46,047 nucleotides of DNA, taken from positions 1 through 46,047 of the forward strand of contig MGTY01000049.1 of assembly GCA_001799695.1 (NCBI GenBank), read 5' to 3'. Source of the stretch: Elusimicrobia bacterium GWA2_69_24. Its GTDB lineage: Bacteria > Elusimicrobiota > Elusimicrobia > UBA1565. Each line of letters opens with the position of its first letter. Within the stretch, counting starts at the first letter, position 1. Below, in pieces: positions 8,849 through 16,166 of this stretch. The notes under the pieces are model-generated. The model searched no databases. It had not been told where the DNA came from and saw nothing but the letters and a program-made list of their open reading frames with translations. Both the position numbers and the translations under genes were made by a program.

Positions 8849-10273
8849 TCAGGAGGGCGGCTCGACGTGCACCAGGACGCGGGTGATCAGGGGGATCTTG
8901 GAGCGCAGATGCTTCTCCAGGCGTTCGGTGAAGCCATGGGCGTCCTTGATCGCGGTGGCGGGGTCCAGGGTGCAGTGCAGGGAGACGGCCAGCTCGCCGT
9001 CGGTGTCCCGCACGCGTATGTCGTGCAGGTGGGTCCCCACGCTCTCGGCGGCCAGGAAGCGCAGGAGCTCGGCCTGGACCTGGGCTTGGCCGGCGCTCTG
9101 GGCGTGGAAGGTGGCCGCGGACTCACCGGCGGGCTCGATGTGGGTGATGATCCCTGCGATGGCGGGGAGTTCCTTGCGGAGGGCCTCCTCGAAAGCCGTG
9201 GCCTGCGCGTGCGCTTCCTCCAGCCGGAGCCGGTCGTCCACCTCGAGGTGGAGCTCCACCGAGCGCTTGCCGTCCTCATCGTAGATGCGGATGCTGTGCG
9301 CGCCCAGACCGTTGCGCGCGGCCAGAGCCCGGATCGCGGTGTGCAGGTCCGAATCCGCCGCGGACATGGGTTCCACGTGGACCACGACGTCCGCCTTGGG
9401 CAGGATGGCCTTGATCGCGGCCTCGGCGCGGTCGGCGGCGCCATGGGCGCCTTCGAGGCCCGCCTCATGCCCGACCGCGAGGGTCACGTCCGCGAAGACC
9501 TCGGGGCCGCTGCGCCGGACCCGGACCAGCCGGACCTCCCGGACTCCGGGGACCTGGGCCGCCTTCGCGATGCGGTCGTGGAGCCCCGGGGGCACCGTGT
9601 CGAGCAGCTCGTCCACGGCTTTCCTGCCGAGGCGGTAGCAGACCTTCACGACGATGACGGCGACCCCCAGGGCGGCCACGGAGTCCGCCTGCGCCAGCCA
9701 GGGGATCCCCAGCCGATGGGCGGCCAGCACCCCGAAGAGTCCGACCAGGACGACGCCGGAGGACCAGATGTCGGTCGAGAAATGCAGTGCGTCCGCCTCG
9801 AGGGCCCGGCTCTCGTACTTGTCCGCGACGCGCTTGAGCGCCCGGGAGCGGGAGTAGTCCACGGCGATGGAGAGGAGGACCACCAAAAAGGACCAGACGT
9901 TGACCGCGACGGGCTGCTCGTGGAAGAAGAGGCGGGACACCGCCTCCTTGATGATCCAGAAGCAGGTGACGACCAGGAGCAGGGTCTCGAAGAGCGCCGA
10001 GAGGTTCTCGACTTTCCCGTGTCCATAGGGGTGTTCCGGGTCCGCCGGCTTGGCGGAGACCTTGACCGCGTATACGGTCACGGCCGCGGCCACGAGGTCG
10101 AGGCCCGAATGCGCCGCTTCGGACAGGATGCCCAGGCTGTTGGTCCAGAGGCCGACCCCGAGCTTGGTCCCGGTCAGGACGACGGCGGCCAAGAGCGAGG
10201 AGAGCGCGACGTCCCTCTTCTCGTGGTCCGCGTCGTGGGCGTTGGACTCCGTCCCAGGCAGATGCAGGTGCAT
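8849..10273 (-). CDS. Cation diffusion facilitator (CDF) metal transporter with three C-terminal domains
   Basis: 474 aa, ATG at 10273. Residues about 20-230 form the six-helix CDF membrane domain, with metal-site motifs SEAAHSGLD (helix 2) and LHFSTDIWSS (helix 5), i.e. the HxxxD pairs that bind Zn/Fe/Mn/Co in this family, which exports divalent metal by proton antiport. Usual length is about 300 aa. Here the cytoplasmic dimerisation domain appears three times in tandem (about 235-310, 315-390, 395-474), each ending in VHVEP or THIEP. The extra copies could add metal-sensing sites. The gene stands alone, divergent from the gene at 10348; a weak TATGCT lies 14 nt before the start. The metal cannot be told from sequence. 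Confidence 0.9.
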   Translation of the reverse strand: MHLHLPGTESNAHDADHEKRDVALSSLLAAVVLTGTKLGVGLWTNSLGILSEAAHSGLDLVAAAVTVYAVKVSAKPADPEHPYGHGKVENLSALFETLLLVVTCFWIIKEAVSRLFFHEQPVAVNVWSFLVVLLSIAVDYSRSRALKRVADKYESRALEADALHFSTDIWSSGVVLVGLFGVLAAHRLGIPWLAQADSVAALGVAVIVVKVCYRLGRKAVDELLDTVPPGLHDRIAKAAQVPGVREVRLVRVRRSGPEVFADVTLAVGHEAGLEGAHGAADRAEAAIKAILPKADVVVHVEPMSAADSDLHTAIRALAARNGLGAHSIRIYDEDGKRSVELHLEVDDRLRLEEAHAQATAFEEALRKELPAIAGIITHIEPAGESAATFHAQSAGQAQVQAELLRFLAAESVGTHLHDIRVRDTDGELAVSLHCTLDPATAIKDAHGFTERLEKHLRSKIPLITRVLVHVEPPS

Positions 10274-10311
10274 GATGCTATGGACGGAGCATACCGAAAT
10301 GCGAGCCGTGC

Positions 10312-10317
10312 TACAAT
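10312..10317 (+). promoter_or_regulatory. -10 box TACAAT upstream of 10348
   Basis: TACAAT lies 30 nt before the ATG; GAGGTGG just before the start is a plausible ribosome binding site, so this gene seems to have a normal short leader. Confidence 0.4.
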
Positions 10318-10347
10318 CTCGGGAACGCCGGGAATCGAGGTGGGGCC

Positions 10348-10893
10348 ATGAAGAGAGGGATGATCGCCGTTCTCATGTTCGCGTGCGTCCTGTGGACCGG
10401 GGTGTGCCAAGGGGCGGAGCCGGCTGCCGCCAAGAAGGCGGATGCCCGTCCCGGGAAGCGCCCGGCCGTCGCGGCCGCGGCTGCGTCGGACGCGGTGAAC
10501 CTGCGCGTGGACGTTTCGGCGAAGTATCTCTCGCTGGAAGGGACGGCGCGGTTCCTGGTGGGCAACGGGACGCAGTCCAACTTCATCACCGGCGGGGACC
10601 AGGCCCATCTCATCAAGAACAGCCAGGGCGAGGGCGTCGAATTCAAGAAGACCGGCTTCATCGTCAACGTCCTGCCGGTGCTCAACCCGGACAACGACCG
10701 CGCAGTCTCGGTGCAGATCCAGGTGGAGCTTTCCGGGCCGACCCCGGGCATCAAGGTGGGAGAGAACGAGGTGCCCCACGTCTCCACCTGGCAGTGGCAG
10801 TCCTCCGTCTCCTTGGTCCGGGGGAAGAAGACCGTCCTGGTGGAAGCCCCCGCCCGCTTCGAGATGACCGTGGACTACGCGCCGACGGAGTAG
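10348..10893 (+). CDS. Secreted protein of unknown function, secretin-like beta region
   Basis: 181 aa. A signal peptide is clear (MKRGMIAVLMFACVLWTGVC, cut near QGA). After a short basic/Ala linker, residues about 50-180 are strand-rich. The order VEFKKTGFIVNVLPVLNPDN ... VQIQVELSG ... GKKTVLVEAP resembles the C-terminal strands of secretins (type II/III secretion and pilus outer-membrane rings), but the protein is far too short to be a secretin and shows no pore helices. I therefore call it a periplasmic or outer-membrane-associated protein of unknown function. A ribosome site GAGGTGG precedes the ATG. Three 30-bp hairpin repeats start 7 bp after its stop. Confidence 0.7.
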   Translation: MKRGMIAVLMFACVLWTGVCQGAEPAAAKKADARPGKRPAVAAAAASDAVNLRVDVSAKYLSLEGTARFLVGNGTQSNFITGGDQAHLIKNSQGEGVEFKKTGFIVNVLPVLNPDNDRAVSVQIQVELSGPTPGIKVGENEVPHVSTWQWQSSVSLVRGKKTVLVEAPARFEMTVDYAPTE

Positions 10894-10900
10894 CCTGCTC

Positions 10901-10990
10901 CGTCTTCCCGGCGCAAGCCGGGACCCAATTCGTCTTCCCGGCGCAAGCCGGGAACCAGTCCGTCTTCCCGGCGAAGGCCGGGAACCAGTC
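10901..10990. repeat. Three tandem 30-bp palindromic units
   Basis: Units begin at 10901, 10931 and 10961, each starting CGTCTTCCCGGCG and ending with a GCCGGGA arm followed by CCA(A/G)T. Each unit can form a hairpin TTCCCGGC/GCCGGGAA with a 4-nt loop. The same kind of unit occurs at 23004-23031 and, inverted, at 23067-23094, so this is a dispersed REP-like family in this genome. Confidence 0.85.
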
Positions 10991-11003
10991 GGGCCGTTGT
11001 CGT

Positions 11004-11163
11004 ACCCCCGCGCCGAGCCGCATCCCGAAACCCCACCCGCCCCTCTCCGCCGTCCTGCAAACGTCCGGGAATTACTCCCGGTGTTGAAATATCATAGACC
11101 AAAGGGCGCCGCACACTATGTTACGCCCGCGGCGGGATCTGCGCCCTTGTTTGGGCTACGAGT
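11004..11163. repeat. Dispersed repeat, copy A (long form)
   Basis: This copy matches 12586-12760 along its length: a C-rich start (ACCCCCGCGCC), a hairpin CCGGGA-ATTAC-TCCCGG, then AAATATCATAG and the 55-bp core CGCACACTATGTTACG...GCGCCCTT...ACGAGT. The core alone recurs at 14512-14573. Copies A and B flank the Fic gene as direct repeats. The Fic stop codon lies inside this copy, so its last 14 codons are repeat sequence. Confidence 0.85.
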
Positions 11164-12422
11164 AAGCGACCTTTCTCGAGCGCGGCCTCCGCGTCTGAGC
11201 CGAACGGCCGGGAAAGCAGGGCGATCAGCTCCTCGGCCGCGAAGAGCTGCGTCCGGCCGGCTCGCCCCCGATTGCGCGCCACGCCGCGCTCGACAAGCTG
11301 TTCGAGCGCCACGCGCGCCGCCTGCTTCGTGACGCCGAGTTCTTCCGCCAGTACGGCGATGGTCACGATCGGCATGCGTTGCAGGAGCTCGAGCGCGCGC
11401 AGCGCCGCCGACGCCCCGCGGAATCGCGCGCGCGCGCGCCAGCGGGCGGGCAGGCCTTCGATCGCCGCGCGCGAAGCCGAAGCCTCGGTGTCGCTGCGGC
11501 GGAGCGCCTCGCAGACGAACTCGATGAGCTCACCGTAGGAGAGGCGCTTCTGCGCGGACTGGAGCGCGCGGCTGTAGTCGTCGCGATACGCCTCGACGAA
11601 GCCGGAGAGATAGAGCGGCATGCGGCCGGCGCACGCCATCTGCAACGGCCACAGCGCGCGGCCCACTCGGCCGTTGCCGTCGGAGAACGGGTGCACCGCC
11701 TCGAAGTGCGCGTGGACCACCGCCAGCCGCACCGGCAGCGTGAAGCCGCTCACGCCCGCGTCGCCGCGCTGGGCGAGTTCCTGATCGGACAGCCAGTCGA
11801 GCACGGGCTTCAGGGCCGAGGCCACGAAGCGCGGAGGGGCGGGATTATAGGTGGAGTCCTCCTTGCGGAAGGACCCGCCGATCTGGACGACGCTCCCGGC
11901 TCGTCCCGGGGCGCGCAGCACTCCCGCCTCCCCGCGGAAGTTCGGATCCTTCGCCACGATCTCCCGATGGATGTCCAGGATGGTCTTGCGGGTGAAGATG
12001 CGCTCCTTTTCGCGCGCGGCGCGGGCGAGATGGGTTTCCAGCGCATGCGCGTATCCGCGCACCGATTGCCGCGCGTCCCTGCCCGCGCCGGTGTCGTGGA
12101 TATCGCCGGGAGTCAGGACGTGATCGATCGTGGACCAGGTCCCCTCGATGCGCGAGGACTCTACCGCCTCGCGCCGGACGAAGTAGTAGCCGATGAGCTT
12201 TTCCACGCCGCCGACCGCCGAGAACTCCGTCTGCCGCGCGAGGACCTCGGAGGCCTTGGCCAGCGCTTGCAGCGGCAGCTGCGCAGGAGGCGTCCGGGGA
12301 GGCGGCGGGGGAACGACGAACCAGATGTTCTCGTAGTCCCGCTCGGGAGTCTTGGCGACGCCGCAGCCCCGCTTCGGATCGTACGGTGCGCGCAGCCTGC
12401 CGGCCAGTTCCGCGCGTTTCAT
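11121..12422 (-). CDS. Fic-family AMP transferase with C-terminal winged helix
   Basis: 433 aa, ATG at 12422. The active-site motif HPFSDGNGRVGR (about residues 243-254) matches Fic HxFxDGN(G)RxxR, which transfers AMP (or another nucleotide part) from a nucleotide to protein hydroxyls. SSRIEGT (about 87-93) matches the N-terminal inhibitory helix motif (S/T)xxxE(G/N), so this is a class II, self-inhibited Fic. Residues about 330-390 form a winged helix-turn-helix (TIAVLAEELGVTKQAARVAL). The C-terminus (LLVAQTRAQIPPRA) is encoded by a dispersed repeat. The gene stands alone behind a palindromic element, suggesting autoregulation. Such genes are usually mobile stress or defence modules; the target is unknown. 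Confidence 0.92.
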   Translation of the reverse strand: MKRAELAGRLRAPYDPKRGCGVAKTPERDYENIWFVVPPPPPRTPPAQLPLQALAKASEVLARQTEFSAVGGVEKLIGYYFVRREAVESSRIEGTWSTIDHVLTPGDIHDTGAGRDARQSVRGYAHALETHLARAAREKERIFTRKTILDIHREIVAKDPNFRGEAGVLRAPGRAGSVVQIGGSFRKEDSTYNPAPPRFVASALKPVLDWLSDQELAQRGDAGVSGFTLPVRLAVVHAHFEAVHPFSDGNGRVGRALWPLQMACAGRMPLYLSGFVEAYRDDYSRALQSAQKRLSYGELIEFVCEALRRSDTEASASRAAIEGLPARWRARARFRGASAALRALELLQRMPIVTIAVLAEELGVTKQAARVALEQLVERGVARNRGRAGRTQLFAAEELIALLSRPFGSDAEAALEKGRLLVAQTRAQIPPRA

Positions 12423-12469
12423 AACATTGTCCGAGTGCTCATAAAGACAATGTTAGTATAACAACATTG
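12423..12469 (-). promoter_or_regulatory. Fic promoter with palindromic operator (three CAATGTT half-sites)
   Basis: CAATGTT at 12448-12454 and AACATTG at 12463-12469 form a perfect 7-bp inverted repeat around an 8-nt centre. The centre contains AGTATA, i.e. TATACT on the minus strand, the likely -10. A third half-site AACATTG lies at 12423-12429, directly against the start codon. A protein bound to the palindrome would cover the promoter; the winged helix of the Fic protein is the obvious candidate (inference). Confidence 0.65.
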
Positions 12470-12485
12470 CCTTTAGCGTGCCAGA

Positions 12486-12509
12486 GGCAAGGTTGCCGGC
12501 AAGGTTGCC
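12486..12509. repeat. Tandem 12-bp repeat GGCAAGGTTGCC x2 plus hairpin
   Basis: Two exact adjacent copies of GGCAAGGTTGCC are followed by a 7-bp hairpin CCGAGCC-GCGAT-GGCTCGG (about 12508-12526). This belongs to the roughly 330-bp stretch 12423-12752 that lacks a gene; the rest of it holds the Fic promoter and repeat copy B. Confidence 0.7.
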
Positions 12510-12585
12510 GAGCCGCGATGGCTCGGCGGGGGCTACTTGCCGAGGAGCCATTGTTCCCTTTCCGGCCAATTAAGCCAGGAACCGA

Positions 12586-12760
12586 ACCCCCGCGCCAAGC
12601 TGCCCCACAAGACCCCACCCGACCCCCTTTGCCGACCCGCAAACGCCCGGGAATTACTCCCGGTGATGAAATATCATAGCCCAGAGGGGGGGCGAACTGA
12701 CGATAACGCACACTATGTTACGCTCGCGGCGGGATCTGCGCCCTTATTTGGACTACGAGT
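12586..12760. repeat. Dispersed repeat, copy B (long form)
   Basis: Same organisation as 11004-11163, with the hairpin CCGGGA-ATTAC-TCCCGG, AAATATCATAG and the core beginning GACGATAACGCACAC at 12699. The stop codon of the nucleotidyltransferase gene (12753) is inside the core end. It is in the same orientation as copies A and C. Confidence 0.85.
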
Positions 12761-13311
12761 GTCTTCGACGGCGCGCATGCTCATATCCCTTCTTGAACGC
12801 GATGAGGAGCTCCCGCCCCTCCTTGCGCCGCTTTTCGGCGGCTTCTTCAAACTGACCGGCAGCCAACGCGTCCATGAACGGCGAGTACAAGTCCTCCGAC
12901 TCCTTATAAACATCGATCGACGTAAACCGCCGCCTCCAGCGAGGCAAGATTGCCGACCTCGATACCCATCAGCACCGCCCCAGCGGTGGCATAGTCTTGA
13001 TGCTCCATGCCTACCTGCCCGACCAAGCTGTACCGCCGCTCATCCTGCGTCCCAGAGGCGAAATTCTGCAGCCAATATTCGATGTCCTTGGCATCGCTGC
13101 GGTACTTCACGTCATAGAGCTTCTTGTATGCATCCCAGTCGCGCACGGGAACTCCAAAATCGGCGTCGTTGGTTCCGTGGAACTTCGGATAATCGGCGCC
13201 GATCTCCGGGCTGAATTGAGCCACGAGCGCTCCGACCAAGACGACCCGGATCTCGAGCTTCTCCGCGGCGGCGCAGACATCTAGAACCGTCTTCTTGAGT
13301 TCATCTTCCAT
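12753..13311 (-). pseudogene. AbiEii-like nucleotidyltransferase (type IV toxin), frameshifted
   Basis: The ATG at 13311 opens a frame with nucleotidyltransferase features: VVLVGALVAQF (the hG-x-A helix position) and TNDADFGVPV (the DxD-type metal-binding pair). It ends early at 12904. The C-terminal half continues in the next frame (IDVYKESEDLYSPFMDALAA ... GYEHARRRRHS, stop at 12753). At 12912-12919 the plus strand reads ATCGATCG, a tandem duplication of 4 bp; removing one copy joins the frames into a 184-residue protein reading AAVYVDVYKESED. So a 4-bp duplication probably inactivated it, unless it is a sequencing error. It overlaps the antitoxin gene by 11 bp, as in AbiE operons. In AbiE, AbiEii is the nucleotidyltransferase toxin. 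Confidence 0.75.
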
Positions 13312-14386
13312 GGGGCACCTGTGGCTCGATGAAGCGTTCGTAGATCATCTGGGCTGTCTCAAGTTCGCGTTGACCGCCATCCTGGAGGAGCTCCGCGTAA
13401 ATCAAGAACGGCGTGGCCAGCGGCCAGGGGCCCTGCGTTTTCTCCGCCACGAACGTCGGATCGGGAAGGCGAAGCAAGGTGACGTTGCCGCCGGTGTCGT
13501 TGCGCAGCATCGGCTCCTCAGCGAGCTTCAACCGCGCTGGCTCATCGACAAAAAGCGTGACGGTGTCCGGCTCCAGATACCGAGTCATCTCCCGCGCTGC
13601 CATGCCCCCGGTCACGGCCCACTGGCCCGCCGTTCCCGTAAGGCGCTGCGCGATTCCCTGAAGAATTTCTTGGGGAGCTTTGGTTTTATGTTGATACCGC
13701 CCGATCATGCATGTGGGCCGCAGCTTGAGGGCATACCCGCGCACAAAGAGCTCGATGAGGCCCTTAAGATCTCCGAAGCGCGCCTTTTCATCGGCCGCGG
13801 GAAGAAGCCATTGAGCGCGCCGCAGCTCCGCCCGAACGGCATGCGCCGTTCCCAGGGCCACGCCGGCGCCTTGGGCGATGGCGCGCAGAGGCGCGCCGGC
13901 AGCCTGAGGGTGGGTCAGCAGATAATGAACGACCTTAAGCCCTCCGGCCTCGATCAGACGGCCGGGCTCGGCTTTAAGAGGGCGCTCCGGCTTCCGCCCC
14001 TGGATATCCAGCATGATCTGCGGCGGCCTGCGCAGGAACATGTTCCCCTGGGCATCGACATAAAATATCCCGGCCTTCCGAAACTCGTCCGCGGCCGGCT
14101 CCGGAATCCAATCGGCGAACACAGCCGCCGCCGTTTTTTCTCCGGCATAGCGCTGAAGTTGAAAGATGATTTGAAGAGCTTGATTGCGCGTGGCGATACG
14201 GGTCTTCGCCTCGACAACGAGGTGAAGCGGCGGTTTGGTCTCGAGATGGAGGTCGAAATCGTAACCGCGGTCGTGCGCACCGGCAGCCGGCTCAAGCCTC
14301 ACGCCCACCCCCAGAGCTTGTTCAAGCTTCTGGCGGCAGACCTCGGCCAGGGCGGCCTCGTTGTTCGCTAATAGTCTTATGTTCAT
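13301..14386 (-). CDS. AbiEi-like antitoxin / transcriptional regulator of a type IV toxin-antitoxin pair
   Basis: 361 aa from ATG at 14386 (MNIRLLANNEAALAEVCRQK), chosen because the -10 box lies between this codon and an upstream in-frame TTG. Residues about 40-65 look like a small nuclease-like core (DFDLHLETKPPLHLVVEAKT), often seen at the N-terminus of long AbiEi-family proteins. A winged helix follows around 150-200 (LRAIAQGAGVALGTAHAVRAEL), then a C-terminal AbiEi-like domain containing VTGGMAAREM. In type IV systems such a protein represses its own operon and counters the nucleotidyltransferase encoded next. A strong promoter and palindromic operator lie upstream. The partner toxin gene here is frameshifted, so this may be an orphan antitoxin. 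Confidence 0.8.
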   Translation of the reverse strand: MNIRLLANNEAALAEVCRQKLEQALGVGVRLEPAAGAHDRGYDFDLHLETKPPLHLVVEAKTRIATRNQALQIIFQLQRYAGEKTAAAVFADWIPEPAADEFRKAGIFYVDAQGNMFLRRPPQIMLDIQGRKPERPLKAEPGRLIEAGGLKVVHYLLTHPQAAGAPLRAIAQGAGVALGTAHAVRAELRRAQWLLPAADEKARFGDLKGLIELFVRGYALKLRPTCMIGRYQHKTKAPQEILQGIAQRLTGTAGQWAVTGGMAAREMTRYLEPDTVTLFVDEPARLKLAEEPMLRNDTGGNVTLLRLPDPTFVAEKTQGPWPLATPFLIYAELLQDGGQRELETAQMIYERFIEPQVPHGR

Positions 14387-14397
14387 TTGCAATGAAC
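14381..14397. promoter_or_regulatory. Operator palindrome at the AbiEi-like start
   Basis: GTTCATT-TGC-AATGAAC is a perfect 7-bp inverted repeat covering the start codon and the short leader, directly downstream of the -10 box. It is well placed for autorepression by the encoded winged-helix protein. Confidence 0.6.
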
Positions 14398-14426
14398 AGT
14401 ATAAAGTATAGAACAATATTTGTCAA
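14398..14426 (-). promoter_or_regulatory. Consensus promoter TTGACA-N17-TATACT
   Basis: On the minus strand TTGACA (14426-14421) is followed after exactly 17 nt by TATACT (14403-14398). The start codon is 11 nt further, giving a leader of about 4 nt. It is one of the strongest sigma-70-like promoters in the window. Confidence 0.8.
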
Positions 14427-14511
14427 GGGCCGGCATCGTTCCATAATCCTCGGACAAGGATTGGCCCGGCGGGCGGATATCCCGATGGCGGCCCAGGTGG
14501 GGGGGGAAACC

Positions 14512-14573
14512 GACGATAACGCACACTATATTACGCCCGCGGCGGGATCTGCGCCCTTATTGGGGCTGCGAGT
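14512..14573. repeat. Dispersed repeat, copy C (core only)
   Basis: GACGATAACGCACACTAT through GCGCCCTTATTGGGGCTGCGAGT matches the cores of copies A and B with few mismatches. The left part with the ATTAC hairpin is absent. The stop codon of the cyclase gene lies within it (14557), so the last codons of that gene are repeat sequence. Confidence 0.8.
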
Positions 14574-16107
14574 TGACGGAGTAGAGCGTCATCGGCCGGG
14601 ATTTCCCTTTGAGGCTGACCGGACCGACCGGCTCGAACCGGGCTTTGCCGGAGAAGGTCTCCCGGACCCGCTGGAAGACGTCCTCGCTGACCAGGATGTC
14701 TGTCCCCAGTTCCTTGTTGGCGTTTTCCAGGCGGGACGCCACGTTCACGACGTCGCCGATCACAGTGTATTCGAGGCGGGCCAGGGTTCCGACGTTCCCG
14801 GCGATCATGGACCCGGTCTGGATCCCGACGCCGAAGCGCACGGGTTCCGGCGGATGGTGCGCGGCGTTGAACCTGGCGAGGGCCTCGCGCATCTCGAGGG
14901 CCGAGCGGATGGCGTCCGTTACGTGGTCTTCGGAGCCCAGGATGGGGGTGTAGATGGCCATGACCGCGTCGCCCATGAACTTGTTGATGACCCCGTTGTG
15001 GCGCATGATGGGTTCGGTGATGAAGGAGAAATAGGCGTTGAGGAACTCGACCACCTGGGTCGGGGTCATGGCTTCGCTCATGGGCGTGAAGTTGCGGATG
15101 TCGCAGAAGAGCACGGTCGCCTCGATCTCTTCCCCGCCCAGGTTCAGCTTGCCGGAGCCCAGGAGCTTCTTGGCGACCTCGACGGAGACGTACCTGCCGA
15201 AGGTCTCGCGCATGGTCTCGCGCTCCTTGAGCTGGTCCACCATCACGTTGAAGTGCGACTTGAGCTGGGCGATCTCGTCGGTGAAATAGACCCGGGTCTT
15301 CACGCCGAAATCACCCTGCGCCAGGCGCCGCATCTTGTCGATGAGGCCCTCGATGGGCCCCTGGATGGAGCCGAACACGAAGGCTCCGCCCAAAAACATC
15401 ACGATGAAGGAATTGTAGACCAGCCATTGGGCGGCCTGCCCCTGGTCGGGATGCGGATCCAATCCGGCGCGGGCGTGGGCCCACAGCATGATCATGGGGA
15501 CGACGGCGGTGGAGAGCAGGAGCAGGAGGATTTTGGCGAACAAGGACAGGTGGAACCCTTCCCGGATGCGGTGGAGGTCCGGGCCTTCGTAGAGCTCGCC
15601 GAACAGGAGGTCGGCGGCCTTCTTGCCCAGGAGCGCGTTGTCGATGTTGACCAGCGCGTAGCAGGCTATCACCGCGGTCGACAGGAGCATGGCCGGGAAG
15701 TTCCAGAGCCAGAAATGCGTCCAGACCACGGCGCCGCGGAAGACCCATAGGTGCAGGACCGTGCGGACCGCGAGGATGATGCCGAAATACCAGAACAGGG
15801 CGGGGTAGACGTAGGCGATGCGGCGCCGGACCACGGGCTTGAGCGCCGGGTCCCGCGTGGCGGCGAAGCGGCGCAAAGGCCTGAACCAGGCCAAAAGCAG
15901 CGCGTAGAGCAGGAGCAGATGGACCGGCTTCCAGGCGAAGCGGATGCCGGACCCGTAGGAGGAGAGCGCCGCGGCCTCAGCGTAGTCCCGGGCCCGGGCG
16001 AAGGCCATGTAGAAGAAATCCGTGAGCGTGGAGTCCATGCTCATGAAGAACAGGGGCAGGAAGAGCAGGTACTGCATGTCCTTGAGCTTGGGTTCCCATT
16101 CTTTCAT
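14557..16107 (-). CDS. Membrane-bound class III adenylate/guanylate cyclase
   Basis: 516 aa, ATG at 16107. About six membrane segments occupy residues 10-235, followed by a HAMP-like linker (GPIEGLIDKMRRLAQGDFGV, about 240-300) and a class III catalytic domain from about 320. The first metal Asp is in FCDIRNFT (about 334), the second in NKFMGDAVMAIY, and DVVNVASRLE carries the Asn/Arg transition-state pair. The family makes cAMP (or cGMP) from the nucleotide triphosphate. The final residues (NSQPQ) are encoded in a dispersed repeat, so its native C-terminus may have been altered. It is transcribed divergently from the flavoprotein gene with 59 bp between them. No cyclic-nucleotide receptor is seen in the window. 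Confidence 0.92.
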   Translation of the reverse strand: MKEWEPKLKDMQYLLFLPLFFMSMDSTLTDFFYMAFARARDYAEAAALSSYGSGIRFAWKPVHLLLLYALLLAWFRPLRRFAATRDPALKPVVRRRIAYVYPALFWYFGIILAVRTVLHLWVFRGAVVWTHFWLWNFPAMLLSTAVIACYALVNIDNALLGKKAADLLFGELYEGPDLHRIREGFHLSLFAKILLLLLSTAVVPMIMLWAHARAGLDPHPDQGQAAQWLVYNSFIVMFLGGAFVFGSIQGPIEGLIDKMRRLAQGDFGVKTRVYFTDEIAQLKSHFNVMVDQLKERETMRETFGRYVSVEVAKKLLGSGKLNLGGEEIEATVLFCDIRNFTPMSEAMTPTQVVEFLNAYFSFITEPIMRHNGVINKFMGDAVMAIYTPILGSEDHVTDAIRSALEMREALARFNAAHHPPEPVRFGVGIQTGSMIAGNVGTLARLEYTVIGDVVNVASRLENANKELGTDILVSEDVFQRVRETFSGKARFEPVGPVSLKGKSRPMTLYSVNSQPQ

Positions 16108-16116
16108 GGCGCCGGC

Positions 16117-16122
16117 ATCATA
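16117..16122 (-). promoter_or_regulatory. -10 box TATGAT of the cyclase gene
   Basis: TATGAT on the minus strand lies 9 nt before the ATG at 16107, predicting an almost leaderless message. No Shine-Dalgarno sequence is present. Confidence 0.45.
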
Positions 16123-16153
16123 CCAATACTGGCGCGCCGCGCGGGGAAACGGG

Positions 16154-16159
16154 TATCAT
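16154..16159 (+). promoter_or_regulatory. -10 box TATCAT of the flavoprotein gene
   Basis: TATCAT lies 7 nt before the ATG at 16167, so transcription would start at or next to the A of the start codon. Confidence 0.45.
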
Positions 16160-16166
16160 CCATCCC

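Noticed and set aside
10901-10990. CRISPR-like array (three 30-bp units)
   Set aside because: The units are directly adjacent with no unique spacers and no cas genes; they are palindromic tandem repeats.
11004-14573. Classical integron attC sites
   Set aside because: The repeat cores contain TAAC and GTTA elements but not a proper RYYYAAC/GTTRRRY pair with the usual R/L box layout, and no integrase gene is present; kept only as an open alternative.
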